A stretch of 64,000 nt of DNA from BOG-908 sp963848205 (GCA_963848205.1 CAWKCV010000003.1:1302001-1366000), one strand, 5' to 3'. Positions 1-9,525 are shown, counted from the first letter of the stretch. The notes: generated from the letters alone by a model not told the origin. Translations and numbers: made by a program.

Positions 1-196
1 AGTGCACACCCTTGTTCGCGTCAAAATCAGTGCTTCGTTGATCGTACGCGATCGTGCGCCCATCCGGTGAGACATGCGGATCGGAGATGCGGTCCAGCAT
101 GACCAGGTCGCGCGGCGTCATCGTGCGCGCACCGGCAGTGAGCGCCGGACCGCTGGCCAGCACGAAACCCAGCCCCATGGCCGTCGCGATCCGCAT
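1..196 (-). CDS. S9 family peptidase, N-terminal fragment (runs off left edge)
   Basis: Only the first 65 codons are present. They encode a signal peptide-like start (MRIATAMGLGFVLASGPALT) followed by a stretch reading MTPRDLVMLDRISDPHVSPDGRTIAYD without the usual interruptions. The 'SDPxVSPDGxxxAYD' pattern is typical of the first beta-propeller blade of dipeptidyl/acylaminoacyl peptidases (prolyl oligopeptidase family S9). The catalytic alpha/beta-hydrolase domain would lie outside the window. It is transcribed away from the crotonase gene, with about 90 bases between them. The family call is good; substrate and exact subfamily cannot be judged. Confidence 0.75.
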   Translation of the reverse strand, partial: MRIATAMGLGFVLASGPALTAGARTMTPRDLVMLDRISDPHVSPDGRTIAYDQRSTDFDANKGVH

Positions 197-287
197 GCAA
201 TATCTCCGTGCTGGTGAGGGGGCGCGCCGGCCCTTGACTTGGGCCACGCTACCTTGCTGGTTGAACGACGCAACCCGGGGGACGCGC

Positions 288-1070
288 ATGGCCGACCACA
301 TCCTCGTCGAACGAAACGGCGACGTCACGACCCTGCGCCTGAACAACCCCGCCGCGATGAATGCCATCGATGCAGAGATGGCCGAGGCGCTGACCACGGA
401 AATGAGGCTTTCGGTCGGCCGGTCACGCGCCATTGTACTGGCCGGCCATGCGCGCGCCTTCTGCGCCGGCGCCAATCTCGGCAATCGCGACCTCAACGCG
501 AAAAGCGACGATTTCGACGCTGGCGCCCGCCTCGAGTCGTCCTTCAACCCGCTGATGGTTGCCATTCGCAACAGCCCGGTTCCCATCATCAGCGCCGTGC
601 GCGGAGCGGCCGCCGGCATCGGCGCCAGCATCGCACTCGCCTGCGACATGATCGTCGCGGCCGACAGCGGCTATTTCCTGCAAGCCTTCCGCCGCATCGG
701 CCTGGTGCCCGATGGCGGCTCCGCCCTGCTGCTCGCCCATACCGTCGGCCGCGTACGCGCGATGGAGCTGATGCTGCTGGGCGAACGCCTGCCAGCGCCG
801 CGCGCGCTCGAATGGGGGCTGATCAACCGCGTCGTTCCGGACGAGGACGTGGAGCTAGCCGCCGCCAACCTTGCGCGCGACCTCGCCGCGGGCCCTACCT
901 ACGCGCTCGGCCTGATACGGCGCGCCGCCTGGCACGCACTTTCGGCCGACTGGGAGCAGCAACTCGCAACCGAACGCGCCTTGCAGCGCGAGGCGGGACG
1001 CAGCCCGGACTTCGCCGAGGGTGTGTCGGCGTTTTTGCAGAAGCGAGAAGCCAAATTCACGGGTGGGTAG
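288..1070 (+). CDS. enoyl-CoA hydratase/isomerase (crotonase) family protein
   Basis: A 260-residue crotonase-fold protein, the usual length. The two oxyanion-hole segments are visible: FCAGAN at about residues 58-63 and GAAAGIGAS at about 106-114. The active-site loop reads LVPDGG (about 139-144) with an Asp where hydratases keep a catalytic Glu, as seen in PaaG-like isomerases. It probably acts on an acyl-CoA double bond in the cytoplasm; the exact substrate is unknown. The start was chosen at ATG 288 because a GGGGGA ribosome-binding site lies five bases upstream and MADHILVERNGDVTTLRLN is a typical N-terminus; the frame is open further upstream but looks non-coding there. Confidence 0.88.
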   Translation: MADHILVERNGDVTTLRLNNPAAMNAIDAEMAEALTTEMRLSVGRSRAIVLAGHARAFCAGANLGNRDLNAKSDDFDAGARLESSFNPLMVAIRNSPVPIISAVRGAAAGIGASIALACDMIVAADSGYFLQAFRRIGLVPDGGSALLLAHTVGRVRAMELMLLGERLPAPRALEWGLINRVVPDEDVELAAANLARDLAAGPTYALGLIRRAAWHALSADWEQQLATERALQREAGRSPDFAEGVSAFLQKREAKFTGG

Positions 1071-1105
1071 GGCGTTCCCTTCTGACGAAAGGCAATGCCG
1101 CAGCG

Positions 1106-2607
1106 TTGCTCCCATGGATCGCTGTGGGAGCCGTCCTCCTTGCAATCGCAGGTGAATTCACCGCTTACGCCGTGCGTGCCGCGGAATACCCCTACGGTCT
1201 CGATTATTGCGAAGGCCTTTTGTGGCAGCAGGCACTTTGGCTGCTGAGCCCGCATGCCTATGGCAGCATCGAACACTATCCATACATGATTTACGAATAC
1301 CCGCCGATCTATCTCGCCATCATCAAGTGGGCGGGCTGGATGGGCTTCGACATGCTCGCGGCCGGCCGGGTGGTCTCGATTGTGTCCACCTATGTTTCGG
1401 CCGCTCTCATTTTTGTGGTTGTACGTCGCGTGTGCCACGCCGCGTGCGGTGCATTCGCCTCGGCTATTGGCGGCGTTGTCGCGGCGCTGCTGCCGTTTGG
1501 TCTGCTGCCCATTCTCTCCTGGGCGGTGCTGATGCGCGTGGACTTGCTGGCCCTGGCGTTCACCTGGGCAGGTTTAGCCCTGGCCACGGCAGCCTTGCGC
1601 AAGCCTGTCCTGCTCTATCCCGCCATGCTCGTTTTCGTGGTCGCCGTATTCACCAAGCAGGTATTCATCGCGGCGCCGATCTGTGTGTCATTCGTGTGGC
1701 TCGTGCGCGCATCGCGACTGATGCTGCGCGCCGGAACGCTTGCGGCCGCAACCGGCGTTCTTGCCACTGGCGCCCTCCAACTCGCGACGCATGGCGGCTT
1801 TCTACGCCACGTCGTTCTCTATACCGCTTTCCCGCTCGACCTCGGCAGGGCAGCATGGGCCATCCTGAGCTGGCTTGCCGCCTACCCCATTTTCAGCGCC
1901 ACTACGCTCGCCGCCATACTCGTCGTTGGCTACGCGACGCTTTCGCCGCTCACCTTGCGCACACTTCGACACGTGCACGCCGCCATCCGCGACAATGATC
2001 GCGTCGCCAATTTCGCGTTGTTCTTTCTCTATACCGCTCTGAGCACCTTCTCCCTGATCTCGGCGGGCAAGACTGGCGCATCCCGCAACTACTTCATCGA
2101 ATGGATGTGCCTTTGGTGCGTTTGGATCGGGTGGCTTTCCGCGATCTGCGTTCATGCCACGCAGAACCGCGCTCAATCTTTCGCAATTCTGCGCCTGTTT
2201 TTGCCGTTCTGCTTCTGCTGCAGCTTTGGCCGATACCAGGCGAGATGTCGTCGCTGCGACGCGAACAGCTCTCGGCAGCGCATGCGCGCAATGCCGCCGC
2301 CCTTCTCGCCCGCGCACACATGCTGAACGGCCCCATCCTGTCGGACGACATGGTGATGCTGGTCCGGTCGGGCCGCGAAGTGCCGTTGGAGCCAGGCGTT
2401 ATGCACGAACTCGCGCGTGCCGGGCTATGGGACGAACGCAAACTTATGGACTTGATCGAGGAACACCGGTTCGCCGCCATCGTCACGGCCTATGATCCCG
2501 GCGTTCCAACCTTCGACGAACGCTATCTGCCCGCGACCAGGTCGGCCATCATTCGAGCGTATCCGAAGGTAGAGACCTATGGCGACTACAGGATGCGGCT
2601 GCCGTGA
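1106..2607 (+). pseudogene. GT-C-type polytopic membrane protein, broken by a frameshift
   Basis: About 500 codons of hydrophobic protein with roughly ten membrane segments. An N-terminal loop with YPYGLDYCEGLLW and YPYMIYEYPPIY resembles GT-C (GT39/GT87-like) glycosyltransferases using lipid-linked sugars. The reading frame changes at a run of five T at 2198-2202: upstream the protein is in one frame (ending near ...QSFAILRLF), downstream it continues as FAVLLLLQLWPIPGEM in the -1 frame. Adding one T restores a single ORF, so this is a one-base deletion or a homopolymer sequencing error. No ATG lies near the N-terminus; a TTG at 1106 or GTG at 1124 are the best guesses. It starts directly after the crotonase gene. 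Donor and acceptor are unknown. Confidence 0.55.
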
Positions 2608-2628
2608 AGGCTGAGCGGCGCGTGGATT

Positions 2629-3549
2629 TCAACGCTGCGGCATGCCTTCCGGAACGATCGTGGTCGCAATGGACGCGTCCAGCGCCTCATAGGCGGCGTA
2701 ATCGATCGTGCCGTAGAGTTCCACACGAGTCTGCATTCGATCGATCATGCCATGCGTGCTGCCATCCCGAGCGATGGCCGCGTAGAGCTCCTCCTGCGCC
2801 TTGTTGGCTACGCGCAGCGAACTCACCGGCCAGATCACCATCCGATAGCCCATCTCCTCGAACTCGGCCGCGGTGAAAAACGGCGTGCGCCCGAACTCCG
2901 TCATATTGGCAAGCAAAGGCACGCCCGGCATGCGCGCGGCGAACTCACGAAACATCTCAGCCGTATGGAGCGCCTCAGGAAAAATCGCTTCGGCCCCCGC
3001 CTCGACGTACAATTTTGCACGCGCTACCGCGCCATCCAAGCCTTCGCTGGCCGCCGCGTCGGTTCGCGCCATTACGAACAGGTGCCTGCGTGCGCGCACC
3101 GCGGCCGCTATCTTTGCCGCCATGTCGCGGGGATCGGCGAGCCGCTTATCGTTCAGGTGGCCACACTTTTTAGGCAGCAACTGATCTTCCAAATGTACGG
3201 CCGCCGCCCCTGCATCCTCGAAGCTCCGTACCATGTGCATGACGTTGAGGGCCTCACCATAGCCCGTGTCGCCATCCACAAGCACTGGCAAACCCGACGC
3301 ACGAGACACCTGGCGCACGAAAAAGCAGACGTCCTCTACTGTTATTACGCCTAGATCAGGCAATCCCATCGACGCAGACATCGCCGCGCCCGAGAGATAT
3401 AGACCGGAGAACCCGGCCGAAGCAGCTTGCAACGCCGCCTGACCATTATGCGCTCCGGGCAGCCGTAAAATGTCTGGTTGACCCAACAAAGCACGAAACC
3501 GCTCGCCTGCCGAGCGAGCGGGCATATCGGCGCCGACCAGATAAGTCAT
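2629..3549 (-). CDS. prpB: methylisocitrate lyase (PrpB)
   Basis: Cleaves 2-methylisocitrate to pyruvate and succinate, the last step of the 2-methylcitrate cycle for propionyl-CoA disposal. The 306-residue length is normal. The isocitrate lyase/PEP mutase TIM barrel shows the metal-binding DGDTGYG loop (92-98), the ED pair (121-122) and the catalytic loop KKCGH (127-131, Cys129 as general acid). Its ATG overlaps the prpC stop by four bases (ATGA), so it is translationally coupled as the last gene of prpD-prpC-prpB. An oxaloacetate decarboxylase-like relative is possible, but the Cys loop and operon support PrpB. Confidence 0.93.
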   Translation of the reverse strand: MTYLVGADMPARSAGERFRALLGQPDILRLPGAHNGQAALQAASAGFSGLYLSGAAMSASMGLPDLGVITVEDVCFFVRQVSRASGLPVLVDGDTGYGEALNVMHMVRSFEDAGAAAVHLEDQLLPKKCGHLNDKRLADPRDMAAKIAAAVRARRHLFVMARTDAAASEGLDGAVARAKLYVEAGAEAIFPEALHTAEMFREFAARMPGVPLLANMTEFGRTPFFTAAEFEEMGYRMVIWPVSSLRVANKAQEELYAAIARDGSTHGMIDRMQTRVELYGTIDYAAYEALDASIATTIVPEGMPQR

Positions 3550-4703
3550 GCATTCGCCCCGCGCTGTGCAAGCGGTATGAATTCCACGTCCTCAGGCCCA
3601 ATGTAATTGGCTGTCGGCCGAATAATCTTGCCGTCTTGACGCTGTTCGATCACGTGTGCGCTCCAGCCGCTGGTACGTGAAATGATAAACAGTGGGGTGA
3701 ACATCGCCGTTGGCACGCGCATCATCCGATAGCTGACAGCGCTGAACCAATCAAGATTAGGGAACATTCTCTTAAGCTCCCACATTGCTGTCTCCAGCCG
3801 CTCTGCTACGGCGAACAACGCTGAGTCGCCCGCCTCCTCACTCAAGCGCTTGGCTACCGATTTGATCACCACGTTGCGCGGGTCGCTCACGGTATAGACG
3901 GGGTGGCCGAAACCGATGACGACCTCCTTGCGTGCTACACGCTCGCGAATATCGGCTTCCGCTTCGTCCGGGGTCAAATAGCGTTGCTGGATTTCCAAAG
4001 CCGCTTCATTAGCCCCGCCATGTTTCGGTCCCCTCAGCGCACCAATACCACCGACGATTGCTGAATACATGTCGGAGCCAGTGCCGGCGATTACACGCGC
4101 AGCAAAGGTGGAAGCATTGAATTCGTGTTCGGCATACAGGATGAGACTGGTTTGCATAGCACGCACATGTAGCGCACTTGGGACTTGGCCATGCAACAAG
4201 TGCAAGAAGTGTGCAGCGATGCTATCATCATCGGTGTTTACCTCTATGCGTATGCCGTTATGCGAAAAATGCCACCAGTAAAGCAGGGCGGAACCGAGGC
4301 ATGCCATCAGCCGGTCGGCAATGTCTCTTGCTCCGGCCGCATTATGGTCGTCCTTCTCCGGCAGCAAGCATCCCAGGTGGCTCACTGCTGTTCGTAGCAC
4401 ATCCATCGGGTGAACAGAGGGAGGCATCTCCTCCAACACATTGCACAATGAATTAGGCAGGCCGCGATACGACCGCAGACGGTCCTTGTAGGCCCGCAAT
4501 TCTACGATTGTGGGCAACCGGCCGTGAACCAGTAGATGTGCTATCTCCTCAAACTCTGCCGCTTCGGCAATGTCAAGAATGTTGTAGCCGCGATAATGCA
4601 AGTCGTTGCCCGTGCGGCCGACAGTGCATAGAGCAGTATTGCCGGCAACTACTCCGGACAGCGCCACGCTTTTCTTCGGTTTCGGGGCAAGTGTTTCGTT
4701 CAT
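3546..4703 (-). CDS. prpC: 2-methylcitrate synthase (PrpC)
   Basis: Condenses propionyl-CoA with oxaloacetate. The 385-residue protein is a short type II-like citrate synthase. The catalytic triad can be placed: His in KHGGAN (about residue 228), His in GFGHPVY (about 267), and Asp in NLDWFSAV. The FTPLFIISRTSGWSAH segment is characteristic of methylcitrate synthases. The start at 4703 (MNETLAPKPKKS) was chosen because TTGAGGTCGTCG precedes it as a ribosome-binding site; 18 further upstream codons are open but not family-like. It lies 124 bases after prpD and overlaps prpB by four bases. Confidence 0.93.
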   Translation of the reverse strand: MNETLAPKPKKSVALSGVVAGNTALCTVGRTGNDLHYRGYNILDIAEAAEFEEIAHLLVHGRLPTIVELRAYKDRLRSYRGLPNSLCNVLEEMPPSVHPMDVLRTAVSHLGCLLPEKDDHNAAGARDIADRLMACLGSALLYWWHFSHNGIRIEVNTDDDSIAAHFLHLLHGQVPSALHVRAMQTSLILYAEHEFNASTFAARVIAGTGSDMYSAIVGGIGALRGPKHGGANEAALEIQQRYLTPDEAEADIRERVARKEVVIGFGHPVYTVSDPRNVVIKSVAKRLSEEAGDSALFAVAERLETAMWELKRMFPNLDWFSAVSYRMMRVPTAMFTPLFIISRTSGWSAHVIEQRQDGKIIRPTANYIGPEDVEFIPLAQRGANA

Positions 4704-4827
4704 CGACGACCTCAATGCAAAGAAGTCCCATCCCGAAGATGGAACACCAAGGTTCACTTATCGGATTGTATGTATCTGGACGACGGGCGTTCCAGCCGAG
4801 ATGAAGTCCGACAGCCGAGTATTCATG

Positions 4828-6321
4828 TCAGAAAAGTCCGGGAACGCTTAAATCGAGCTGTGGCACACGTATGGTCAATCCAGCCAGTTCCTCGTTCCGC
4901 AAACTCGGCAAGCGCTGCGCTACATCCAGAAAGCGCTCTGCTTCGGCCGCATCGAGCAAACCTTCCGTCAGCATTCGAAATTTCCGTATGTAATCGGCGC
5001 GCTGCCATGGCGTGGCGCCAAGCGTATGCGCGTTGGCGACCGCCATCTCATCAGCGATCACCGATCCGTCATTCATCGTGATAATGAGACGACCGCCGAA
5101 CGCCTTCACTGCCGGATCAGCGGAATGGTATCGCTCGGTCCATCTCTTGTCTTCGATCGTGCGTATCTTCCGCCATAGCGCGACCGTATCGGGCTTCTGA
5201 GCTCGCTCAGGCGCATAGCTGTGCACGTGGTGCCATTCGCCGTCCTGCAATGCTACAGCCACGATATACATTATTGAATGATCGAGTGTTTCTCGGCTGG
5301 CCTGAGGATCGAACTTCTGCGGATCGCAAGCACCTGTGCCGATCACATAGTGGGTGTGATGACTTGTCTCGATCAGCACGTCTGCCACTTCGTTCCAGTC
5401 CGTCACGCGCCTACCCATGCGGAATGCGAGGTCGATCAGCGCCTGACTTTGATATTCGGCCGAATGTTCTTTGGTATAGGTGTCCAATATCGCACGCTTC
5501 GCCTCGCCAAACTCCGGGAGCGGAACCTGATAGTGAGCGCTCTTGCCGTCCAGCATCCAGGCAATCACGCTATCTTCGCCCTCGTAGATCGGGCTTGGCG
5601 CACCTTCTCCGCGCATTGCGCGATCGACCGCTTCAATGGCCAGCTTACCCGCATGGCTTGGTGCAAATGCCTTCCAGCTGCTGATCTCACCCTTGCGGCT
5701 TTGCCGGGTTGCGGTCGTCACATGAAGCGCCTGCTGCACGGCTTGATAAATCACATCCGTCGGAAGTCCGAGTAGAGTTCCGATACCGGCTGCAACCGAA
5801 GGGCCTAGATGCGCCACGTGATCGATCTTGTGCGCATGAAGACAGATCGCTTTGACAAGATCGACTTGGATTTCATAGCCCGTCGCCAATGCGCGCACCA
5901 GTGCCGCGCCATCCCGGTTTGTCTGTTGGGCAACCGCGAGGATCGGCGGAATGTTGTCGCCCGGATGGCTGTATTCCGCGGCTAGAAACGTGTCGTGATA
6001 ATCCAGCTCCCGAACGGCCGTCCCATTCGCCCATGCCGCCCATTCGGCATGCACTCTCACGTCGGGACCGCAGCCGAATACCGTGGCTCCCCCCGAGCGT
6101 GGGTGAGCCAGCGCCTGTCCGCGCGCCGAGACCACCGGATGTCGATTGATCGACGCAATCGCAACGGAGGCGTTATCGATCACCCGGTTGACAATCATGT
6201 CGGCCACTTCCGGAAGAACGTCGACCTTGTCGCTGGCGACGGCGGCAATCTTCCACGCCAGTTGGTCCTCGCGCGCCAGACGATCGGCTTCTGGGTGTAC
6301 GCGGACATCGTGCAGCTTCAT
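4828..6321 (-). CDS. prpD: 2-methylcitrate dehydratase (PrpD, MmgE/PrpD family)
   Basis: Dehydrates 2-methylcitrate to 2-methyl-cis-aconitate in the cytoplasm. The 497-residue length matches PrpD. The MmgE/PrpD fold is recognisable from VASDKVDVLPEVADMIVNRV near the N-terminus, the RELDYHDTFLAAEYSHPGDN segment (about 103-122) and the RQSRKGEISSWKAFAPSHAG segment (about 208-227). It is the first gene of the operon. No acnD/prpF pair, prpE ligase or prpR regulator is present beside it, so regulation and propionyl-CoA supply must come from elsewhere. Confidence 0.93.
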   Translation of the reverse strand: MKLHDVRVHPEADRLAREDQLAWKIAAVASDKVDVLPEVADMIVNRVIDNASVAIASINRHPVVSARGQALAHPRSGGATVFGCGPDVRVHAEWAAWANGTAVRELDYHDTFLAAEYSHPGDNIPPILAVAQQTNRDGAALVRALATGYEIQVDLVKAICLHAHKIDHVAHLGPSVAAGIGTLLGLPTDVIYQAVQQALHVTTATRQSRKGEISSWKAFAPSHAGKLAIEAVDRAMRGEGAPSPIYEGEDSVIAWMLDGKSAHYQVPLPEFGEAKRAILDTYTKEHSAEYQSQALIDLAFRMGRRVTDWNEVADVLIETSHHTHYVIGTGACDPQKFDPQASRETLDHSIMYIVAVALQDGEWHHVHSYAPERAQKPDTVALWRKIRTIEDKRWTERYHSADPAVKAFGGRLIITMNDGSVIADEMAVANAHTLGATPWQRADYIRKFRMLTEGLLDAAEAERFLDVAQRLPSLRNEELAGLTIRVPQLDLSVPGLF

Positions 6322-6459
6322 CAGGGCGCTCCAATTGAGGGGCTCACCTGCAACGGACTTGGCATGCAGTCAAATCGAAGAGGGGAGGAGATTGCACTTA
6401 GGGAAGTTAGCGCCTGAATAGCTCCCGCACGAGCTATTCGAGCCGAGTGATTGGCCAAA

Positions 6460-7875
6460 TCAGTGCGCCGCAGGTTCTGCATCGAAATCGGGTGCGGCCA
6501 ATCCGCTCGCTTCCAATTGCGTGGCCAAGGCAGATTTCAGCCGTTCCAGCCCTGCCTCACTTTGCAACTCGGCGCGCGCAACTAAAACCGCTTGTGTGTT
6601 GGAAGCGCGCAGAAGCCACCAGCCATCTGACGTGTTTACGCGAACACCATCGATGTCCGATACAGTCGCGCCGTTTTGCTTCAGCCTAGCAGCCACTTCC
6701 TCTATCACCTGGAATTTGCGGGTATCTTCGCAAGCAAAGCGCAGTTCCGGCGTGTTGACCACGTGCGGAAGCTCGTCCCGCAACTCTCCAAGTGTGCCAT
6801 GCATACGGGCGACGATGCCGAGTAGGCGGACCGACGCATAAAGCGCGTCGTCGAAGCCATACCATTTGTCGGCGAAAAATACGTGGCCGGACATCTCACC
6901 GGCAAGGGGCGCGCCAAGTTCAGCCATTTTTGCCTTGATTAGACTATGGCCTGTGCGCCACATCAACGGCGCGCCCCCTGCCCGCGCGACTTCATCGAAC
7001 AACACCTGGCTGGCTTTCACATCAGCGATGATCGTAGCACCCGGGCGGTCGCGCAAAACATCGCGCGCGAGCACCACCAGTAACTGGTCGCCTGCTAGTA
7101 TTCGGCCGTGATTATCAACGGCACCAATCCGGTCAGCGTCACCATCAAAGGCAATTCCCAGATCCGCATTTTGCTTGTGAACTTCGGCAATCAGCTGCTC
7201 AAGATTTTTCGGCACCGTAGGATCAGGGTGGTGGGCTGGAAAATGCCCATCTATTTTGGCGTTCAGCACGGTATGTTTGCCCGGCAGAGAGGCCACGAGA
7301 CGTTCGAGCGCCTCGCCGGCAGCGCCGTTTCCATTATCCCAAACCACATTGAGTATACGGTCGCCGCCATCCCAGTCCGACAACAATCGAGCAACATAGT
7401 CCGCCATGACGTCCACGTTGCGCACATTGCCGGGCTCGGTTCGGGCAAGCCCGCCCGCCTGCGCACGCGCACCGAGATCCTGTATTTGACGACCGAAAAA
7501 TGGTTTGTTGGCCAGCACCATCTTGAAGCCGTTATAATCAGCTGGATTGTGGCTGCCTGTCACCATGACACCGCCATCGGTCTGCTGCGTGATGGCAGCG
7601 TAATAAAGCATCGGTGTCGGCCCGCGGCCGATCCGTACAACGTCCATCCCGCTCGCGACAAGGCCACGTACCAATTCTGCCTCAAGCTCGGGCGACGACA
7701 AGCGGCCATCATACCCGACGGCGACTGACCGGCCACCATCGCCGGCAACGATGCTGCCAAACACGCGGCCGATCGCGTAAGCATCCGTCGAATGCAGAGT
7801 TCGGCCCACCACGCCCCGAATATCGTATTCGCGCAGCGATGTCGCGTCGAAGCTATGACTGAAATCATTCATCAT
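6460..7875 (-). CDS. manB: phosphomannomutase/phosphoglucomutase
   Basis: Interconverts hexose 1- and 6-phosphates, feeding nucleotide-sugar synthesis. The 471-residue alpha-D-phosphohexomutase shows all four domains: the phosphoserine loop VTGSHNP (Ser108), the Mg-binding DGDADR (244-249), the sugar-binding AGEMSGHVFF (about 324-333), and a C-terminal RASNTQAVLVARAE phosphate-binding loop. The start ATG overlaps the galU stop (ATGA), so the two are co-translated. Together galU and this gene convert glucose 6-phosphate to UDP-glucose, consistent with the many glycosyltransferases in the window. AlgC-type dual specificity for mannose and glucose is likely but cannot be proven from sequence. 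Confidence 0.92.
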   Translation of the reverse strand: MMNDFSHSFDATSLREYDIRGVVGRTLHSTDAYAIGRVFGSIVAGDGGRSVAVGYDGRLSSPELEAELVRGLVASGMDVVRIGRGPTPMLYYAAITQQTDGGVMVTGSHNPADYNGFKMVLANKPFFGRQIQDLGARAQAGGLARTEPGNVRNVDVMADYVARLLSDWDGGDRILNVVWDNGNGAAGEALERLVASLPGKHTVLNAKIDGHFPAHHPDPTVPKNLEQLIAEVHKQNADLGIAFDGDADRIGAVDNHGRILAGDQLLVVLARDVLRDRPGATIIADVKASQVLFDEVARAGGAPLMWRTGHSLIKAKMAELGAPLAGEMSGHVFFADKWYGFDDALYASVRLLGIVARMHGTLGELRDELPHVVNTPELRFACEDTRKFQVIEEVAARLKQNGATVSDIDGVRVNTSDGWWLLRASNTQAVLVARAELQSEAGLERLKSALATQLEASGLAAPDFDAEPAAH

Positions 7876-8750
7876 GAATGTCCCTGATATTTGCCCAGGA
7901 ATGCGCGTACATGCGGAGCAATTTCCGGCCGCGCGAGTGCAAAAGCGATCTGTGCTTCCAGATAGCCGATCTTGTCGCCACAGTCGAAACGCGTGCCCTC
8001 ATAGCGCAGACCATGGAAAGGTGTGTTGCCGATCATCTTGGCCATGCCGTCAGTCAGTTGCACCTCATTGCCGGCGCCACGCTCCATCTTGGCAAGATGA
8101 TCGATCACATCTGGCAACAACACATATCGTCCAATGATCGAAAGGTTCGATGGCGCATCCTCTGGCTTCGGCTTTTCAACAAGCCCCGTCACTTCGACTA
8201 GGCGGCCGTCGTCGCTACCAACGCGCAAAATGCCATATTTGTTCGTCTGGTCCGGCGGCACCTCTGTGACCGCCACAACGCTGCCGCCCGTCTCGTAGTA
8301 GGCATCGGCCAATTGCTGAGTGCATGGCGTGTCGGCTAGGATGAGGTCGTCTGGCAGCAATATGGCAAATGGATCGTCGCCTATGAATGCGCGCGCACAC
8401 CAAATGGCGTGTCCCAAACCGAGGGGCTCCTGCTGACGAACTGTCACAATGTCGCCAGGGGAGAGTTGCGCGTCACGTAGCATGGCGAGCTCCGCCGCCT
8501 TGCCACGCTGCTTGAGCGTCGCTTCCAACTCGTAAGCGACGTCGAAATGCTCCACCAACGCAATCTTGCCGCGCCCCGTAATCATGCAAAATTGCTCAAT
8601 ACCCGCAGCCCGGGCCTCATCCACCGCGTATTGGATCAAAGGCTTATCGACTACAGGCAGCATTTCCTTCGCCATCGCCTTTGTGGCCGGCAGGAAACGC
8701 GTGCCGAGGCCGGCTACGGGCAGCACGGCTTTGCGAAGTTTTTTCGGCAC
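7872..8750 (-). CDS. galU: UTP-glucose-1-phosphate uridylyltransferase (GalU)
   Basis: Makes UDP-glucose from UTP and glucose 1-phosphate. The 292-residue protein has the nucleotidyltransferase signature AVLPVAGLGTRFLPATKA at residues 8-25 followed by KEMLPVVDKP, the LPDDLI metal-binding stretch near residue 130, and EVQLTDGM and FDCGDKIGYLEA near the end, all typical of GalU. It leads a two-gene unit with the overlapping phosphohexomutase downstream. Confidence 0.95.
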   Translation of the reverse strand: MPKKLRKAVLPVAGLGTRFLPATKAMAKEMLPVVDKPLIQYAVDEARAAGIEQFCMITGRGKIALVEHFDVAYELEATLKQRGKAAELAMLRDAQLSPGDIVTVRQQEPLGLGHAIWCARAFIGDDPFAILLPDDLILADTPCTQQLADAYYETGGSVVAVTEVPPDQTNKYGILRVGSDDGRLVEVTGLVEKPKPEDAPSNLSIIGRYVLLPDVIDHLAKMERGAGNEVQLTDGMAKMIGNTPFHGLRYEGTRFDCGDKIGYLEAQIAFALARPEIAPHVRAFLGKYQGHS

Positions 8751-8887
8751 GTAGGCTCCTCTATAACTCGGATCAGGGTCGACCGATCCAGGCGCACACG
8801 CCCGCTTGTCCGGCCAACGTGGCGCGGTCGGAACCTGCCTTGCCTCGCATCCGGGATCAAGGCAACGGCGTATCGACGGTGCGGCAA

Positions 8888-8916
8888 TTGCAAGCGCCGG
8901 CCAACTGTCCTAGAGG
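8888..8916 (+). promoter_or_regulatory. candidate promoter of tRNA-Glu
   Basis: TTGCAA (8888-8893) and TAGAGG (8911-8916) are separated by 17 bases and lie 17 bases ahead of the mature tRNA start, with a GC-rich discriminator between. Spacing is ideal for a sigma-70-type promoter, but the -10 box is weak. This is inference only. Confidence 0.35.
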
Positions 8917-8932
8917 GTGCGCCCGGCCCCTT

Positions 8933-9008
8933 GTCCCGTTCGTCTAGAGGCCCAGGACAGCGCCCTCTCACGGCGCTAACAGGGGTTCGAATCCCCTACG
9001 GGACGCCA
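8933..9008 (+). tRNA. tRNA-Glu (anticodon CTC)
   Basis: A full cloverleaf can be folded. The acceptor stem GTCCCGT pairs perfectly with ACGGGAC; the discriminator is G and CCA is encoded at 9006-9008. The anticodon arm GCGCC-CTCTCAC-GGCGC gives anticodon CTC, reading GAG. The T arm is AGGGG-TTCGAAT-CCCCT. GAG is a common Glu codon in such GC-rich genomes. Confidence 0.97.
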
Positions 9009-9215
9009 GCCAAGGAAGCGCGACTTTCCCCGGCTGTTTCCATGGCCAACGCCCGACGGGAGCGCCGAGATGATCACGCGAGACCGACAGCATCCCGGTT
9101 GGGCTTACCAAGCGCTGCGTGCTGGCACAAATTTGACCAGCGATGAGACAGCATGTCGCTGGAGATGACGCAGTCCGTCTTGTTCTTCCTATGTTCTCAC
9201 ACTAGCGTCTCACCC
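9009..9215 (+). other. intergenic stretch, nothing recognised
   Basis: Between the tRNA and the next possible small ORF no conserved gene, repeat or clear terminator was found. A short complementary pairing just after the tRNA is too weak to call. Confidence 0.4.
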
Positions 9216-9413
9216 ATGCCATCCATTCCGCCGCTATCCGAAAATGTGCCCTTCGAAGAGGTCGCCGCAATCTTGGATGAAGCGGCCATGCAGGCGCGTG
9301 GCGGCCCACCCTGCTCCATCCCGGCGGCAGGTTACTTTCTCGCAAACGCCCTCAGCGCCGCCGGCTTGCATGTGGTTAGAACCCCCGGCTCGTCGCTTCA
9401 GCTCACATTGTAA
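9216..9413 (+). CDS. possible small hypothetical protein
   Basis: A 65-codon ORF beginning MPSIPPLSENVPFEEVAA with a predicted amphipathic helix and a moderately hydrophobic middle (AAGYFLANALSAAGLHVV). The composition looks protein-like, but no ribosome-binding site precedes the ATG and no family is recognised. An in-frame ATG at 9153 exists, but the extra residues look non-coding. It may be spurious. Confidence 0.3.
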   Translation: MPSIPPLSENVPFEEVAAILDEAAMQARGGPPCSIPAAGYFLANALSAAGLHVVRTPGSSLQLTL

Positions 9414-9503
9414 GCGGACGAATGGCTGCGATCGTGTTCGGCGCGGAGCACCGGAGAATGAATTTTCTGGCTTCACCTGAACGGGTGAGAAGCCTAGCCT
9501 GGA

Positions 9504-9509
9504 TATAAT
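9504..9509 (+). promoter_or_regulatory. perfect TATAAT box ahead of a small lipoprotein gene
   Basis: A consensus -10 hexamer in otherwise GC-rich DNA, 16 bases before the ATG at 9526. Transcription would start only a few bases before the AGGGAG ribosome-binding site. No good -35 box is seen. An imperfect inverted repeat (GCTTCACC / GGGTGAGAAGC, 9470-9493) lies just upstream and could be an operator. Confidence 0.35.
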
Positions 9510-9525
9510 ATCAGGGAGTTAAACA

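Noticed and set aside
2185..2215. Programmed -1 frameshift in the GT-C-like gene
   Set aside because: The site (CTGTTTTTG) is not a good X-XXY-YYZ slippery heptamer in the reading frame, and no downstream pseudoknot was evident; a missing T is simpler.
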